NCBI RefSeq assembly: GCF_006546985.1
Contig: NZ_VATK01000010.1
Location: forward strand, 1-64,000
Source of the DNA: Bacillus sp. 03113
Lineage (GTDB): Bacteria > Bacillota > Bacilli > Bacillales > Cytobacillaceae
Length of the DNA stretch: 64,000 nucleotides
Reading direction: 5' to 3'
The notes under the pieces were generated by a model. That model saw only the letters and a list, made by a program, of their open reading frames with translations, was not told the origin of the DNA and ran no database searches. Shown here one piece after another: positions 25,571 through 34,653 of this stretch. A program made the translations under genes and the position numbers. Positions within the stretch are counted from its first letter, which is position 1; the number at the start of each line of letters is the position of its first letter.

Positions 25571-26134
25571 TTATTCAGCTGCCATGGCATCGGCTTTTGT
25601 TACATGTACAGTACCATGTGGATGTTGTGGAGGTGCATATATCGAGTAAAGTTTTAGCGGGATATTACCTGTATTGGTTACATTGTGCCATGTTCCAGCA
25701 GGTATCATAATAGCAGTGTCATCATAGACTTTTCTTTTAAAGTTTAAATTATCTTTACTCTTGCCCATTTGAACAATCCCTTGTCCTTGTTCAATACGGA
25801 AGAATTGATCAACGTTAGGGTGAATTTCCAAACCGATATCTTTGCCAACATTGAGACTCATCAATGTAACTTGCAAATGATTTCCTGTCCATAAAACGGT
25901 ACGATACGTATTGTTTTGCTTCGTAGCCTCATTGATATTAACTACAAACGGTACTGGTCCATAATCTTTTAACTCAATTTTATCTCTTCCCTTTGATGAT
26001 TGTAAAAAACCCAATCGTTTAGCATGCCGCCCTATCTCATTAGGAATAATCCAGTAAACAGGCTGTCTTCCATAGTTATACATTGGTACGTTAACATAAT
26101 AAGGATATGGATACATATAAGGAACATAGTACAT
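25571..26134 (-). CDS. Cupin-domain protein with Tyr/Pro-rich N-terminus
   Basis: A 187-residue protein. Residues 1-25 are rich in Tyr and Pro (MYYVPYMYPYPYYVNVPMYN), as in some spore-coat proteins. Residues 70-180 form a single cupin barrel with the metal-site pattern LEIHPNVDQFFRIEQGQG ... GTWHNVTNTG, followed by YAPPQHPHGTVH. The second cupin histidine pair is partly replaced (DQF). I prefer ATG 26134 because GAAGGA precedes it by about eight bases. Family members are common in spore formers; a coat location or sugar-phosphate-isomerase-like activity is possible but unproven. Confidence 0.75.
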   Translation of the reverse strand: MYYVPYMYPYPYYVNVPMYNYGRQPVYWIIPNEIGRHAKRLGFLQSSKGRDKIELKDYGPVPFVVNINEATKQNNTYRTVLWTGNHLQVTLMSLNVGKDIGLEIHPNVDQFFRIEQGQGIVQMGKSKDNLNFKRKVYDDTAIMIPAGTWHNVTNTGNIPLKLYSIYAPPQHPHGTVHVTKADAMAAE

Positions 26135-26261
26135 TTTTCTCATTCCTTCACAGATTTATAAAATTATACTATGCACTTTGTTAGGGAATGTACTTAGATT
26201 CAGGGTGACTTATTTAAAGAAATCGTTGTTAGCCCAAAACACTTTACTCAATTAAATGGCT

Positions 26262-26318
26262 CTAAAATGCAAAATGAGCGCCGATCCTCAAGAATGGCGC
26301 CCGTTTGTGGAAGATCAT
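26262..26318. repeat. Dispersed intergenic repeat, short copy
   Basis: Contains CTAAAATGCAAAATGAGCGC and GGCGCCCGTTTGTGGAAGAT, degenerate matches to the copies at 19203-19258 and 33720-33786. Confidence 0.45.
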
Positions 26319-26386
26319 TTATGTTGTCTTATTGAAGATAAGCACCCTTTAGTTGAAAACCATAAATGATATGAAATAAACCTTCA

Positions 26387-26884
26387 TTAATAGTCGGTAG
26401 GTAACCATGTAGCAATATCGTCCCCAGGAGTAGCAACTATCATCCATTGTTCACCAGTATATCCAGTACCATCTCCAGCTTGCCAGCATTCATACATATC
26501 GTGGTGACCGTTTACAAACATCGTTAGACCAGATTGAAAAACAATTATAAGGTGTGGTACAGTTTCACCTAATTTAATGTCTACAACTTTATCCCTTCGT
26601 AATTTAAAGACTAAATTGTATTCCTCCTCTTCAGTTAAATCCTCCATATCATCCTCAGAGTTAGGATAATCGATATTTTCCGAAGGGAAAACAGTCCATT
26701 TTGACTCAATATTAATCCACAAATCATCGGGTTGTTTTGTCGTATAATGCATAAATCGAATAAGAATTGAACCTGGTCCAACACCAAATTTGACTCCATC
26801 CAATTGACTTCCAATAAACAAATGTTTAAGTGCCTTCTCGGAAAATTCTCTTTGTTTAATTTCCAAATCCATCACTTCTTTCAA
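26387..26884 (-). CDS. Hypothetical protein, immunity-protein-like composition
   Basis: A 165-residue acidic soluble protein, no signal peptide. It carries IYPNSEDDMEDLTEEEEY-like acidic stretches in the middle and ends with YECWQAGDGTGYTGEQWMIV then ATPGDDIATWLPTDY. Small acidic single-domain proteins of this layout are common among Bacillus immunity proteins, but I cannot assign a family and no toxin gene is adjacent. It may start four codons later, at ATG 26872. A standalone gene on the minus strand. Confidence 0.55.
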   Translation of the reverse strand: MKEVMDLEIKQREFSEKALKHLFIGSQLDGVKFGVGPGSILIRFMHYTTKQPDDLWINIESKWTVFPSENIDYPNSEDDMEDLTEEEEYNLVFKLRRDKVVDIKLGETVPHLIIVFQSGLTMFVNGHHDMYECWQAGDGTGYTGEQWMIVATPGDDIATWLPTDY

Positions 26885-27040
26885 TTAACCACTTTTGTTT
26901 TTTCTATAAATTCAACATCCCTTAATTTGTTCCTTCTTTCACTAACATGCCCTTTAACAAAATAAAGATAGAGAAAAATGGACTGCTAATATAGCCTATT
27001 AATGTTCAATTCTTGCACCCGATAGTTGAAGATAAAAGTC

Positions 27041-27550
27041 TTAAATAGTCCACTGATAATAAACAAACTTTAAACTGTTTCCATTCATTACAAATTCTTC
27101 ATCACTAGTTGATATATGTTTAAATCCGTTTTTTTCCAAGACTTTTTGTGACGCTATATTGTTTGTTGTTGTCTTCGCTAAAACCTGTTTAATACCTTGC
27201 CAGTTAAGAGTTTCTATTAATAGCTTCAATGCTCTATTAGCAATTCCTTTTCCAGTATACGCTCCACCTACTCAATAACCGATATAGCCTAAATTACGGG
27301 ATTTATCGATGTCTACTAAGTTCATTCGTCCAAGGATTAAACCATTTTCATTCTTAATTAAATAATAATACGATTGCCCTTTAGTTTGTTCATCCAGTAA
27401 GGCTTCGTGCCTTATTTTAAAGGTTTCAAAATTATAATAATCTTCTCCACGACTTGGTACCATTTTTTCAAAATAATCTCTGTTTTCAATTTCAAATTCA
27501 TATAGCTTTTTAGCATCAACTGGCTGTAATTTTTCCAATGTAATTTCCAT
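27041..27550 (-). pseudogene. GNAT N-acetyltransferase with an in-frame stop
   Basis: The first part (27550-27275) reads MEITLEKLQPVDAKKLYEFE through ILGRMNLVDIDKSRNLGYIG. A single TGA at 27274-27272 interrupts the frame, which then continues in phase as VGGAYTGKGIANRALKLLIE and TTNNIASQKVLEKNGF to 27041. This is a full RimJ-like acetyltransferase of about 169 residues; the acetyl-CoA loop (V-G-x-x-x-x-G-K-G) lies directly after the stop, where relatives have Arg (CGA to TGA). Either a recent nonsense mutation or a sequencing error. Confidence 0.8.
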
Positions 27551-27603
27551 TATTTTTTCCTCTCAATGTTATTTCTTAGATTACCATTTAACCTATTATC
27601 CTT

Positions 27604-27716
27604 ATCACGCTAAACTGCTTCTTTAATTTAAGTACATTCCTTCACAATCTCTTCCTAATTTTATCATAATTGGCCAACTGCGTTGTTCAACAATCTGGCC
27701 CTTTAGTTTAATAACT
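27604..27716. repeat. Dispersed intergenic repeat, long copy
   Basis: Shares TTTAAGTACATTCCTTCACA with copy 1 at 4000-4112 and TCATAATTGGCCAACTGCGTT with the copy at 35738-35840, ending GGCCCTTTAGTTTAATAA. Confidence 0.5.
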
Positions 27717-27930
27717 CGTTAATAGTTTTCGTTAAACTTTTTGAAAGAGTATAGGTAGTATTTGTATCATTTAAATTCATTATAGTTTCATATTCTTCAC
27801 TTACCCAAAGACAATATGATTCGTCTCTAAGTTCCACTTTATACTCAGGGTCAGCCATATTTACTATACCTGGTTTTAACATTGTTAAAAGCCTCGTGGC
27901 AGAATCGCTGCAATACGGATCAACGAACAT
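27703..27930 (-). CDS. Hypothetical 75-residue protein, possibly truncated
   Basis: A soluble frame beginning MFVDPYCSDSATRLLTMLKP and ending TLSKSLTKTINELLN, with YKVELRDESYCLWVSEEYET in the middle. Composition is protein-like, but there is no clear ribosome site at the start and the stop lies at the edge of a dispersed repeat. It could be the C-terminal part of a longer, lost gene. I do not recognise it. Confidence 0.35.
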   Translation of the reverse strand: MFVDPYCSDSATRLLTMLKPGIVNMADPEYKVELRDESYCLWVSEEYETIMNLNDTNTTYTLSKSLTKTINELLN

Positions 27931-28288
27931 TAGGTTGAATCTTCTATAAACTTTGCGATGAAATAAACGAACTTGATTGGGCTGTAGCTTTACAGAAATT
28001 AATCGAGCTTCTTGAAGATACCCTAAAAAAGTGAAATAAAAATTTCAAAAATTATTCAAAAGTTAATTTCAGCAATGGATTGACGGTCTGCCTAATTATA
28101 TCAAGGATTATTTGTCGATTTCAGTTTGCGAAGTTTGAGTTTTTTTGAAAAATGAAATCCTTTACAATTGCAAACAAAGACAATATAAATATAATATAGT
28201 TATAATTTCAATTTTATTTTTCTTTAATAGTAAGTATTTAATTGGAATCTTTTAGTGTAAAATAAAGATGGTATTGAAAGGGGATAAC
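27931..28288. other. Intergenic region upstream of fbp
   Basis: An A/T-rich stretch. A 31-codon plus-strand frame (27942-28034, ending QKLIELLEDTLKK) looks like a gene scrap but has no start. The section 28140-28270 must hold the fbp promoter; several TATAAT-like boxes are present but none has a convincing -35 partner. Confidence 0.4.
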
Positions 28289-30256
28289 ATGATTTTGAAC
28301 AAAAATCACCTAGATTTACTCGCCCAAAAATATGATAGTGAAGAAAAAGTGGTAACTGAAATTATTAATCTTGAAGCCATTCTTAATCTACCAAAGGGAA
28401 CAGAACATTTTGTCAGTGATTTACACGGGGAATATCAAGCCTTTCAACATGTGTTAAGAAATGGTTCGGGGAGAGTAAAAGAGAAAATAAGAGACCTTTT
28501 TAAAGATGGATTATCTGAAAAAGAAATTCATGAATTGGCGACATTAGTTTATTATCCTGAAGATAAATTACAGATAATTAAGAATAATTTTGAAAATGAA
28601 CAAGAATTAAACCAATGGTATACAGAAATCATTGATCAGATGATTAAGCTTATTTCTTATGCCTCCTCCAAATATACACGCTCAAAATTACGTAAAGCAT
28701 TACCTAATCAGTTTGCTTATATTATAGAAGAGCTGCTTTACAAAACAGTTGACTCCACAAATAAGGAACAGTATTACACAAAAATTGTCCAGCAAATTAT
28801 TTCCCTCGGACAGGCTGATAAGCTTATTATAGGTATTGCTTATACTACTCAGAGGTTGGTTGTTGATCAACTTCATGTAGTGGGAGATATTTATGATCGC
28901 GGACCCGAGCCTGATAAAATTATGGATACTCTAATCAATTATCATTCCGTTGATATTCAGTGGGGAAATCATGATGTATTATGGATAGGCGCCTTTGCTG
29001 GTTCAAAGGTTTGTCTCGCTAATATTATTCGTATCTGTGCCAGGTACGACAATTTGGATATTATTGAAGATGTGTATGGAATAAATCTTAGACCACTTCT
29101 TAATCTTGCAGAGAAATACTATGAGGACAATCCAGCCTTTAAACCAAAGAGACATTCAGATAAAAAACTATCTGATCATGAACTATTACAAATTACGAAA
29201 ATTCATCAAGCCATTGCCATGATTCAGTTCAAACTTGAAATCCCTATCATAAATAGACGCCCGGACTTTAATATGTCAGAAAGGCTTTTGCTTGAGAAAA
29301 TTGATTATGACAAAAACGAAATAACGATTGATAGGAAAACGTACCCACTAGAAAATACTTGCTTTGCAACGGTAAATCCAGAGCAGCCTGATCAACTATT
29401 AGAGGAAGAAGAGGAAGTGCTGGACAGGTTGTTATTTTCTGTCCAGCATTCAGAAAAGTTAGCACGACATATGAATTTTCTTATGAATAAAGGCAGTCTT
29501 TATTTGAGATATAACGGGAATTTATTAATACATGGCTGTATTCCTTTAGATGAAAAAGGAAATATGGAAAAAATGGTGATTGAAAATAAAACCTATGCAG
29601 GTCGTGATTTACTAGATATTTTTGAACATTATTTACGACATGCATTTGCACATCCTGAAGAGACGGATGATCTTGCAACAGATATGGTCTGGTATTTATG
29701 GACAGGAGAATATTCATCACTTTTTGGAAAAAGAGAAATGACAACCTTTGAAAGGTATTTCATAAAGGATAAGGCAACCCATAAAGAGAGAAAGAACCCA
29801 TACTACCATTTACGTGAAAATGAGGAAACCTGCCGCAAAATTCTAACAGAATTTGATCTTAATCCTGATCAAGGTCATGTAATAAATGGCCATACACCAG
29901 TTAAAGAAATTGACGGAGAAAATCCAATTAAAGCAAATGGAAAGATGATTGTCATTGATGGAGGCTTTTCCAAGGCTTATCAATCAACAACAGGGATTGC
30001 TGGATACACTTTATTATATAATTCCTACGGTATGCAGCTTGTCGCGCATAAACATTTTAATTCAAAAGAAGATGTTCTGCTAAATGGAACTGATGTTTTA
30101 TCAGTAAAAAGATTGGTTGATAAAGAGCTAGAGAGAAAAAAAGTTTTAGAAACGAATGTTGGAGAGGAATTATTAAAGGAAGTCTCTATTTTGAAAAGTC
30201 TTATGGAATATCGCTATATGGGGTACCGCCAGCAAAACGCGGATTTCAAATATTAA
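28289..30256 (+). CDS. fbp: Fructose-1,6-bisphosphatase, class III
   Basis: The gluconeogenic phosphatase of Bacilli, about 655 residues, unrelated to class I/II enzymes. It belongs to the metallophosphatase superfamily: [28 protein letters not shown] and [11 protein letters not shown] carry the metal ligands, and [19 protein letters not shown] and [11 protein letters not shown] come later. I choose ATG 28289, with AAAGGGGAT just upstream, over the in-frame ATG at 28268. Single gene with its own terminator. Confidence 0.95.
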   Translation: MILNKNHLDLLAQKYDSEEKVVTEIINLEAILNLPKGTEHFVSDLHGEYQAFQHVLRNGSGRVKEKIRDLFKDGLSEKEIHELATLVYYPEDKLQIIKNNFENEQELNQWYTEIIDQMIKLISYASSKYTRSKLRKALPNQFAYIIEELLYKTVDSTNKEQYYTKIVQQIISLGQADKLIIGIAYTTQRLVVDQLHVVGDIYDRGPEPDKIMDTLINYHSVDIQWGNHDVLWIGAFAGSKVCLANIIRICARYDNLDIIEDVYGINLRPLLNLAEKYYEDNPAFKPKRHSDKKLSDHELLQITKIHQAIAMIQFKLEIPIINRRPDFNMSERLLLEKIDYDKNEITIDRKTYPLENTCFATVNPEQPDQLLEEEEEVLDRLLFSVQHSEKLARHMNFLMNKGSLYLRYNGNLLIHGCIPLDEKGNMEKMVIENKTYAGRDLLDIFEHYLRHAFAHPEETDDLATDMVWYLWTGEYSSLFGKREMTTFERYFIKDKATHKERKNPYYHLRENEETCRKILTEFDLNPDQGHVINGHTPVKEIDGENPIKANGKMIVIDGGFSKAYQSTTGIAGYTLLYNSYGMQLVAHKHFNSKEDVLLNGTDVLSVKRLVDKELERKKVLETNVGEELLKEVSILKSLMEYRYMGYRQQNADFKY

Positions 30257-30273
30257 AGATATTCCAGTAATAA

Positions 30274-30315
30274 AAATCCCAATCTCTCAGTGATATACAT
30301 GAGAAATTGGGATTT
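30274..30315 (+). terminator. Terminator of fbp
   Basis: AAATCCCAAT plus CTCTCA pairs with TGAGA plus AATTGGGATTT with one bulge. The T-run is short (TTTACT), so it may be moderate in strength. Confidence 0.6.
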
Positions 30316-30379
30316 ACTATGCTAAGGATCCGACTTTTTAAAAAGAGGGTTCTTAACAGTTATAAAAATTAACTAGTAT

Positions 30380-31150
30380 CTATCCTAGTGGAATTTTTCC
30401 CTTAACCTGCTTTAACGTCGCTACTATAAGAAAGCTAACAATCACTAATAAGAGCCATGAACTCACCTTTCCTAGATGAACGAGGCTCCATACATCGGTT
30501 TGGTTTGGATATTCCCAAGCTCCAAAGAACGTTGCGATATTTTCGGCTATCCATATAAAAAATCCGATGAGCACAAAAGAAAGTACGAGTGGCATACGGT
30601 AACGAGTTCCATCAACCTCGTATGTGACCCATGATTGCCAAAAGACGATAATTACAAGTCCAGATAACCACCAACGAACGTCAATCCAATAATGATGGGT
30701 GAAAAAATTCAAATAAATCGCAGCTGCAAGAGGTACAACTACCAAAAACGGCGGCCACTTAACCAGTTCAACCTTAAACCTCCTCCACGCCTGGCAAAGA
30801 TAACTCGCTACACTTGCGTACATGAATCCGCTATACAAAGGCACTCCACATATTTTAAAATATCCTTCATCTGGATAAGACCAGGAGCCCATATGTACCT
30901 TGAAAAGTTCAAGAGCAAGTCCAATAAGGTGGAACAGTGTGATAACCTTTAGTTCATCCAGTGTTTCAAGCCCAGAATGCACCATCCGCCACTGCATCAG
31001 AAGGCAGATGATAAGCAGCCAGTCATACCGTGGCAGGAAGGGAATTGGCATGATTTGTGTAAAAGCCAAAGAGGCAAAAATAACGACAGGAAACAAACAT
31101 GATAGGGCCTGCTCCCAACCAAAACGAACGAGTTGTTTTAGTACTCCCAT
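30380..31150 (-). CDS. yoaT: DUF817 membrane protein, YoaT-like
   Basis: A 256-residue integral membrane protein with about eight helices and the DUF817 blocks ELFKVHMGSWSYPDEGYFKI, GVPLYSGFMYASVASYLCQA and IAENIATFFGAWEYPNQTD. B. subtilis YoaT belongs to this family, and its neighbours there (yoaS, yozG) are also next door here. Start ATG 31150 follows GGAGG by eight bases; the earlier in-frame TTG overlaps that ribosome site. The function is unknown; co-location with a DUF2975 protein and a small Xre regulator suggests a membrane module. Confidence 0.85.
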   Translation of the reverse strand: MGVLKQLVRFGWEQALSCLFPVVIFASLAFTQIMPIPFLPRYDWLLIICLLMQWRMVHSGLETLDELKVITLFHLIGLALELFKVHMGSWSYPDEGYFKICGVPLYSGFMYASVASYLCQAWRRFKVELVKWPPFLVVVPLAAAIYLNFFTHHYWIDVRWWLSGLVIIVFWQSWVTYEVDGTRYRMPLVLSFVLIGFFIWIAENIATFFGAWEYPNQTDVWSLVHLGKVSSWLLLVIVSFLIVATLKQVKGKIPLG

Positions 31151-31195
31151 AATTTGTGCCTCCAAAGGTTTTTTCTGAATAAATGTAAGTCCTGC

Positions 31196-31414
31196 TTATT
31201 GGGTGTCTTCATCACTTCGGTATTCTAAAATATCTCCAGGCTGACATTCTAAAGCCTTACAAATCGCCTCTAAAGTTGATAATCGAATCGCTTTTGCCTT
31301 TCCATTTTTCAATATAGAAAGATTAGCCATTGTTATTCCAACCCTCTCCGAAAGTTCTGTAACGCTCATTTTCCTTTTAGCCAGCATCACATCAATATTG
31401 ATTATAATTGCCAT
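31196..31414 (-). CDS. yozG: Small Xre-type helix-turn-helix regulator, YozG-like
   Basis: A 72-residue Cro/CI-type DNA-binding protein: VMLAKRKMSVTELSERVGIT then NLSILKNGKAKAIRLSTLEA and LECQPGDILEYRSDE. It has no effector domain. The start ATG 31414 is preceded by GAGGTGA. It lies 11 bases after the DUF2975 gene; small Xre plus DUF2975 is a widespread pair in Firmicutes. Confidence 0.85.
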   Translation of the reverse strand: MAIIINIDVMLAKRKMSVTELSERVGITMANLSILKNGKAKAIRLSTLEAICKALECQPGDILEYRSDEDTQ

Positions 31415-31424
31415 GTTATTCACC

Positions 31425-31913
31425 TCAGACCGTTAAATCATTTTCTGATTTTATATCAATAGCTTCTTTTAAAAGCTTTTGAAGAACAGCCGCAAAGGTT
31501 GCAATTACACTTGAAGCAAAAATGCTTATTAGTGCTAGCATTATAATACCTGTTATATCTTCACTGCCATAAAATATAGCTACGGATATTATTATTCCTA
31601 CTACAATTAAGATACTGATTGTGATTGCACAGTACTTTATATACCTCAAAGCTCTAACAGATAATTCCGAGAAAGCCTTGTTCTTATCGATGTAGGTTAA
31701 AAGTTTAAATGCTTGATACAAGGCAACATAAAATGGAATACACAGTACATACGCATATACTAAAAAAGGATATTGCAAAGCAGTCTCGGGATGTGCTGCT
31801 GCATCACTACTGGCTATCCCAGGCAACCCAAATATACACACAGCAAGTACTGCAATGCCAATAAGAAAAATAACTACTTTTAAGAAAATTGTTGAACCTT
31901 GTTTCCGTTTCAT
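31425..31913 (-). CDS. yoaS: DUF2975 membrane protein, YoaS-like
   Basis: A 162-residue protein with four membrane helices (about residues 10-30, 48-68, 92-118 and 124-146). Blocks YPFLVYAYVLCIPFYVALYQ and AFSELSVRALRYIKYCA are typical of DUF2975. It starts ATG 31913 behind GAGGTG and is the first gene of the yoaS-yozG-yoaT set. The function of the family is unknown. Confidence 0.85.
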   Translation of the reverse strand: MKRKQGSTIFLKVVIFLIGIAVLAVCIFGLPGIASSDAAAHPETALQYPFLVYAYVLCIPFYVALYQAFKLLTYIDKNKAFSELSVRALRYIKYCAITISILIVVGIIISVAIFYGSEDITGIIMLALISIFASSVIATFAAVLQKLLKEAIDIKSENDLTV

Positions 31914-32040
31914 AAAAAGCACCTCACTTATTTATTGTCAATTTGACTTTAACACATAATTTATCGTTTTAAAATAAAATATTATTGATTTTAATTATAT
32001 TATTATTGTTATAGAATTATCCTTTTAATTTGAGACAAGA

Positions 32041-32072
32041 TAAAAAGCATTCCTCTGTACAGGGAAATGCTC
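32041..32072 (-). terminator. Terminator downstream of the decayed SDR
   Basis: AGCATTCCTCTGT pairs imperfectly with ACAGGGAAATGCT and runs on the minus strand into TTTTTATC. It probably served the SDR gene that is now broken. Confidence 0.6.
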
Positions 32073-32178
32073 TATAACTTTAAACTATTCAATTTATAAC
32101 TTGTGCAACTAACCTGAACCGTTAGTTCAATTAGCCTTACACCAGAATATGGCCATAATTAAAAATCAGCGTATCCTG

Positions 32179-32805
32179 CTAAACGATGGGAATAACAATT
32201 TGTATCGTTGTTCCAAACCTATCAGTTAATAAAAAGATAACAGTTTCTGCAACATCTTCAGGCATTACAGGCGAGTCAATGAATTGATGACTTAAATACT
32301 CCTCTTTTCTCCAATCAGGTATAGTATCCATCATCGGAGTACTTACTATTGTAGGTGCTACAGCATTAACTCGGATATATGGTGAAAAAATCATAGCACA
32401 GCTTTTTGTTAAACCCAATACAGCACTTTTAATAGTACATAGATTGCATCTGAACTGCTCTCTATGCCAGATACTGAAGACATATTAACAATAACTCCTC
32501 TACGTTGTCCCTGGATGAGTTTCTTGCCGAACATTTGGGAGAAAAAAATGAATCCCTTAACATTATTCCTAGAATTTTATCAATATCAGCTTCCTGATAT
32601 TCCATTATATTTTTTGCCAAATAAATCCCAGCATTATTAACTAAGCTATCAACATCAAAATGTTTTGTCTCTATATATGAAAAAAAGTTAGAAACCTCTT
32701 CATACTCGCTAACATCTAATTGATATGTATGTAGAAAGCTTTCATCATCCATTGACCTGTGCTGGGGAAGTATTTTGACGGGCGTTCGCATACGGCTACT
32801 ATTGA
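32179..32805 (-). pseudogene. SDR oxidoreductase, 3' part, frameshifted
   Basis: Pieces of a short-chain dehydrogenase appear in more than one frame: MDDESFLHTYQLDVSEYEEV, DSLVNNAGIYLAKNIMEYQE, then in another frame KGFIFFSQMFGKKLIQGQRR and VIVNMSSVSGIESSSDAIYV, and again SPYIRVNAVAPTIVSTPMMD. The missing N-terminal Rossmann part lies at 33450-33591, separated by a DUF1801 gene and a partial second copy of it. At least three frame changes; not functional. Confidence 0.8.
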
Positions 32806-32830
32806 GCTGTTGGCGCCTTAATTGAGTTGC

Positions 32831-32867
32831 AAAAACGCATGACATTTTTTCGTGTCATGCGTTTTTT
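32831..32867. terminator. Bidirectional terminator after the DUF1801 gene
   Basis: AAAAACGCATGACA and TGTCATGCGTTTTTT form a stem of about 14 bp with A/T runs on both sides, 17 bases past the DUF1801 stop. Confidence 0.85.
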
Positions 32868-32883
32868 GATAAGGCGTAATGTA

Positions 32884-33255
32884 TTATTTCCGCCAAAAAT
32901 TCGTATATTCTGCTTTATCCTGAATATTAAATTCAATCATTTTCTCAAGCAATTCGTAATTTACCGGCTCATTCCACGGAATTCGAAACAAGCCTTTGGT
33001 AGCGCTGTAGCCAGCTTGTGCAATGTCATCGGCAAAGTGCGCAATGCCTACTTCTTCGGGTGAAACGCTCAAATGATGCTTTGCTGTGGAAAAGCCGACG
33101 ATAAATGTGCCGTGATCGGAAAACATTGGCGTATTCCACTTGATTTGCGGTTCCAAATTTGGGAATTTATTAGCAACCCACGCCAAAATTTCCTCTGTTC
33201 GGTCGCGGTGGTCGGGGTTATCGATACCCGCTAAATATTTTACAAAGACTTCCAT
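32884..33255 (-). CDS. DUF1801 (YdhG-like) protein
   Basis: A 123-residue protein: [20 protein letters not shown], then [30 protein letters not shown] and the C-terminal [20 protein letters not shown]. These blocks fit the DUF1801 fold, to which frataxin-like iron chaperone candidates of Bacillus belong. The start ATG 33255 has GGAGG seven bases upstream. It lies inside what was an SDR gene and is followed by its own terminator, so it was probably inserted as a unit. The upstream neighbour is a damaged partial copy of the same gene. Confidence 0.8.
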   Translation of the reverse strand: MEVFVKYLAGIDNPDHRDRTEEILAWVANKFPNLEPQIKWNTPMFSDHGTFIVGFSTAKHHLSVSPEEVGIAHFADDIAQAGYSATKGLFRIPWNEPVNYELLEKMIEFNIQDKAEYTNFWRK

Positions 33256-33278
33256 GTCTTCCTCCTTCGATATTATGC

Positions 33279-33452
33279 TATTGCCGCCAAAAATTCGAAT
33301 TCTTAGCCTTATCCTTGATATTAAATTCAATTATCTTCTCTAGCAATTCGTAATTAACTGGTTCAATCCATTGAATTCGGAACAAGCGTGAAGAAGCGCT
33401 GTAGTCAGCTTGGGCGATTTCATCGGCAAAATGCACCATTGTCTCTTCTTCG
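33279..33452 (-). pseudogene. Partial second copy of the DUF1801 gene (3' end)
   Basis: The minus strand reads VHFADEIAQADYSASSRLFR and [20 protein letters not shown], matching the last 55 or so residues of the intact gene at 32884-33255, and ends just before its start. At DNA level the two segments are an obvious direct repeat with about a fifth of bases changed. The 5' half is missing; the fragment joins directly to the SDR 5' fragment. Confidence 0.8.
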
Positions 33453-33591
33453 GGTAAAATTTTAAATCATTTAAGGAATGCTCATTAATATCGCATGCAA
33501 TTACTGAAGCACCTTCACTTAAGCACTGTTTAACAATTTCTTTTCCAATTCCAGAAGCTACACCTGTTATTATTATTTTTCTCCGTTTCAA
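33450..33591 (-). pseudogene. SDR oxidoreductase, 5' fragment
   Basis: MKRRKIIITGVASGIGKEIV, with the TGxxxGIG cofactor motif, and ASVIACDINEHSLNDLK are the first 46 residues of a classical SDR. The frame then enters DUF1801 sequence. Its continuation is at 32179-32805. Confidence 0.8.
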
Positions 33592-33654
33592 TTCTATATA
33601 ACCTTAAATACTACTATGAAACCAATTGTAACATGATCCTAACCCCTTTACCTA

Positions 33655-33786
33655 TTTAAATAACCGCCGTTAATTTAATAAAAACAACTGCCTAATTTGG
33701 CAACTGGTTCTTAAAGTAACGCGCCCTAAACATAAAAAAGATCACAATGCTTATTGAAGATTGCGCCCGATTCTTGAAGATCGTTC
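33655..33786. repeat. Dispersed intergenic repeat, long copy
   Basis: Contains TAACCGCCGTTAATTTAATA, then CTGCCTAATTTGGCAACTGG and GCGCCCGATTCTTGAAGATC. It links the two block types (CCGTTA... and GCGCCCG...) in one copy. Confidence 0.5.
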
Positions 33787-33864
33787 TAAAACAACTGTCC
33801 TTCTAAGAATTTACAAAAACGTCCCCTTTAAATTAACCTCCATTAGAATTAATGTTTAAAAACA

Positions 33865-34563
33865 CTAATTCGCTTTTAGTTTATCAAGCTTTTGCTTATG
33901 AAACCCCTTCACAATTACCCAGACTGCCAAACTCATCTCATAAACGCCCAAAGGTAGAGCAATGAGTCCTTTTGCTGTAGAGAAAGGTTCTACTACACCA
34001 AACATTTCTAACAAACCGGCTATGAATACCGAAACAGCTGTAAGCATGCCAAATAGTGCTAACGGTTTGGGCACTAAACCTGTTCTAAAAAGTAAATAAC
34101 TATACATGATTGTATTTAAGCCTAACATGAGATTTGGACCTAACATAGAAGTCCAACGATGAAAAGCTTGCAACATTAAACCTATAGTGAGAAGATTTTC
34201 TTCACTTGCTAAACTGTCAGCTTCATAATATATACTAAGATGCAATAAACCTAATATACTTACTAAACCTATTGAAATAAAAACAGCTTCCATAAATCGA
34301 AAGCAAAGATACCCTAATGCAATATGTTCATTCCAACGACGAATATAAGGAAACAGCATTACCGCTGTCCCAATAGCTGTCACTACAAGAAAAAAATCAT
34401 TTAATACACCGATCAAAACCTTCGTTTGAAATCCATTTGCCACGGACATATACCATTGTTCAGACAATACCGGCTGATAAAAGACAACAGCTAAAACTGA
34501 AGTAACAGCAGCTGCTATATATAAAATACCTAGTATAATCCCATTCATTCTATCTTGTGTCAT
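33865..34563 (-). CDS. DUF4386 membrane protein
   Basis: A 232-residue protein with six to seven helices and the DUF4386 hallmarks: GILYIAAAVTSVLAVVFYQP near the N-terminus, then YLCFRFMEAVFISIGLVSIL and LMLGLNTIMYSYLLFRTGLV. It starts ATG behind AAGGAGG. It is divergent from an AraC-type regulator with a 90-base shared promoter region, so the regulator probably controls it. The function of the family is unknown. Confidence 0.85.
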   Translation of the reverse strand: MTQDRMNGIILGILYIAAAVTSVLAVVFYQPVLSEQWYMSVANGFQTKVLIGVLNDFFLVVTAIGTAVMLFPYIRRWNEHIALGYLCFRFMEAVFISIGLVSILGLLHLSIYYEADSLASEENLLTIGLMLQAFHRWTSMLGPNLMLGLNTIMYSYLLFRTGLVPKPLALFGMLTAVSVFIAGLLEMFGVVEPFSTAKGLIALPLGVYEMSLAVWVIVKGFHKQKLDKLKAN

Positions 34564-34653
34564 TATCTTTACCTCCTTGAAATAATTACATATTTAATTA
34601 CCTATGTTATACTAGTTGCGAATATCATAAAAACACTGATATAAGGAGTTATT

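Noticed and set aside
27942-28034. Plus-strand 31-codon stretch ending QKLIELLEDTLKK
   Set aside because: Protein-like helix but no start codon or ribosome site; may be a gene scrap, not supportable as a feature.
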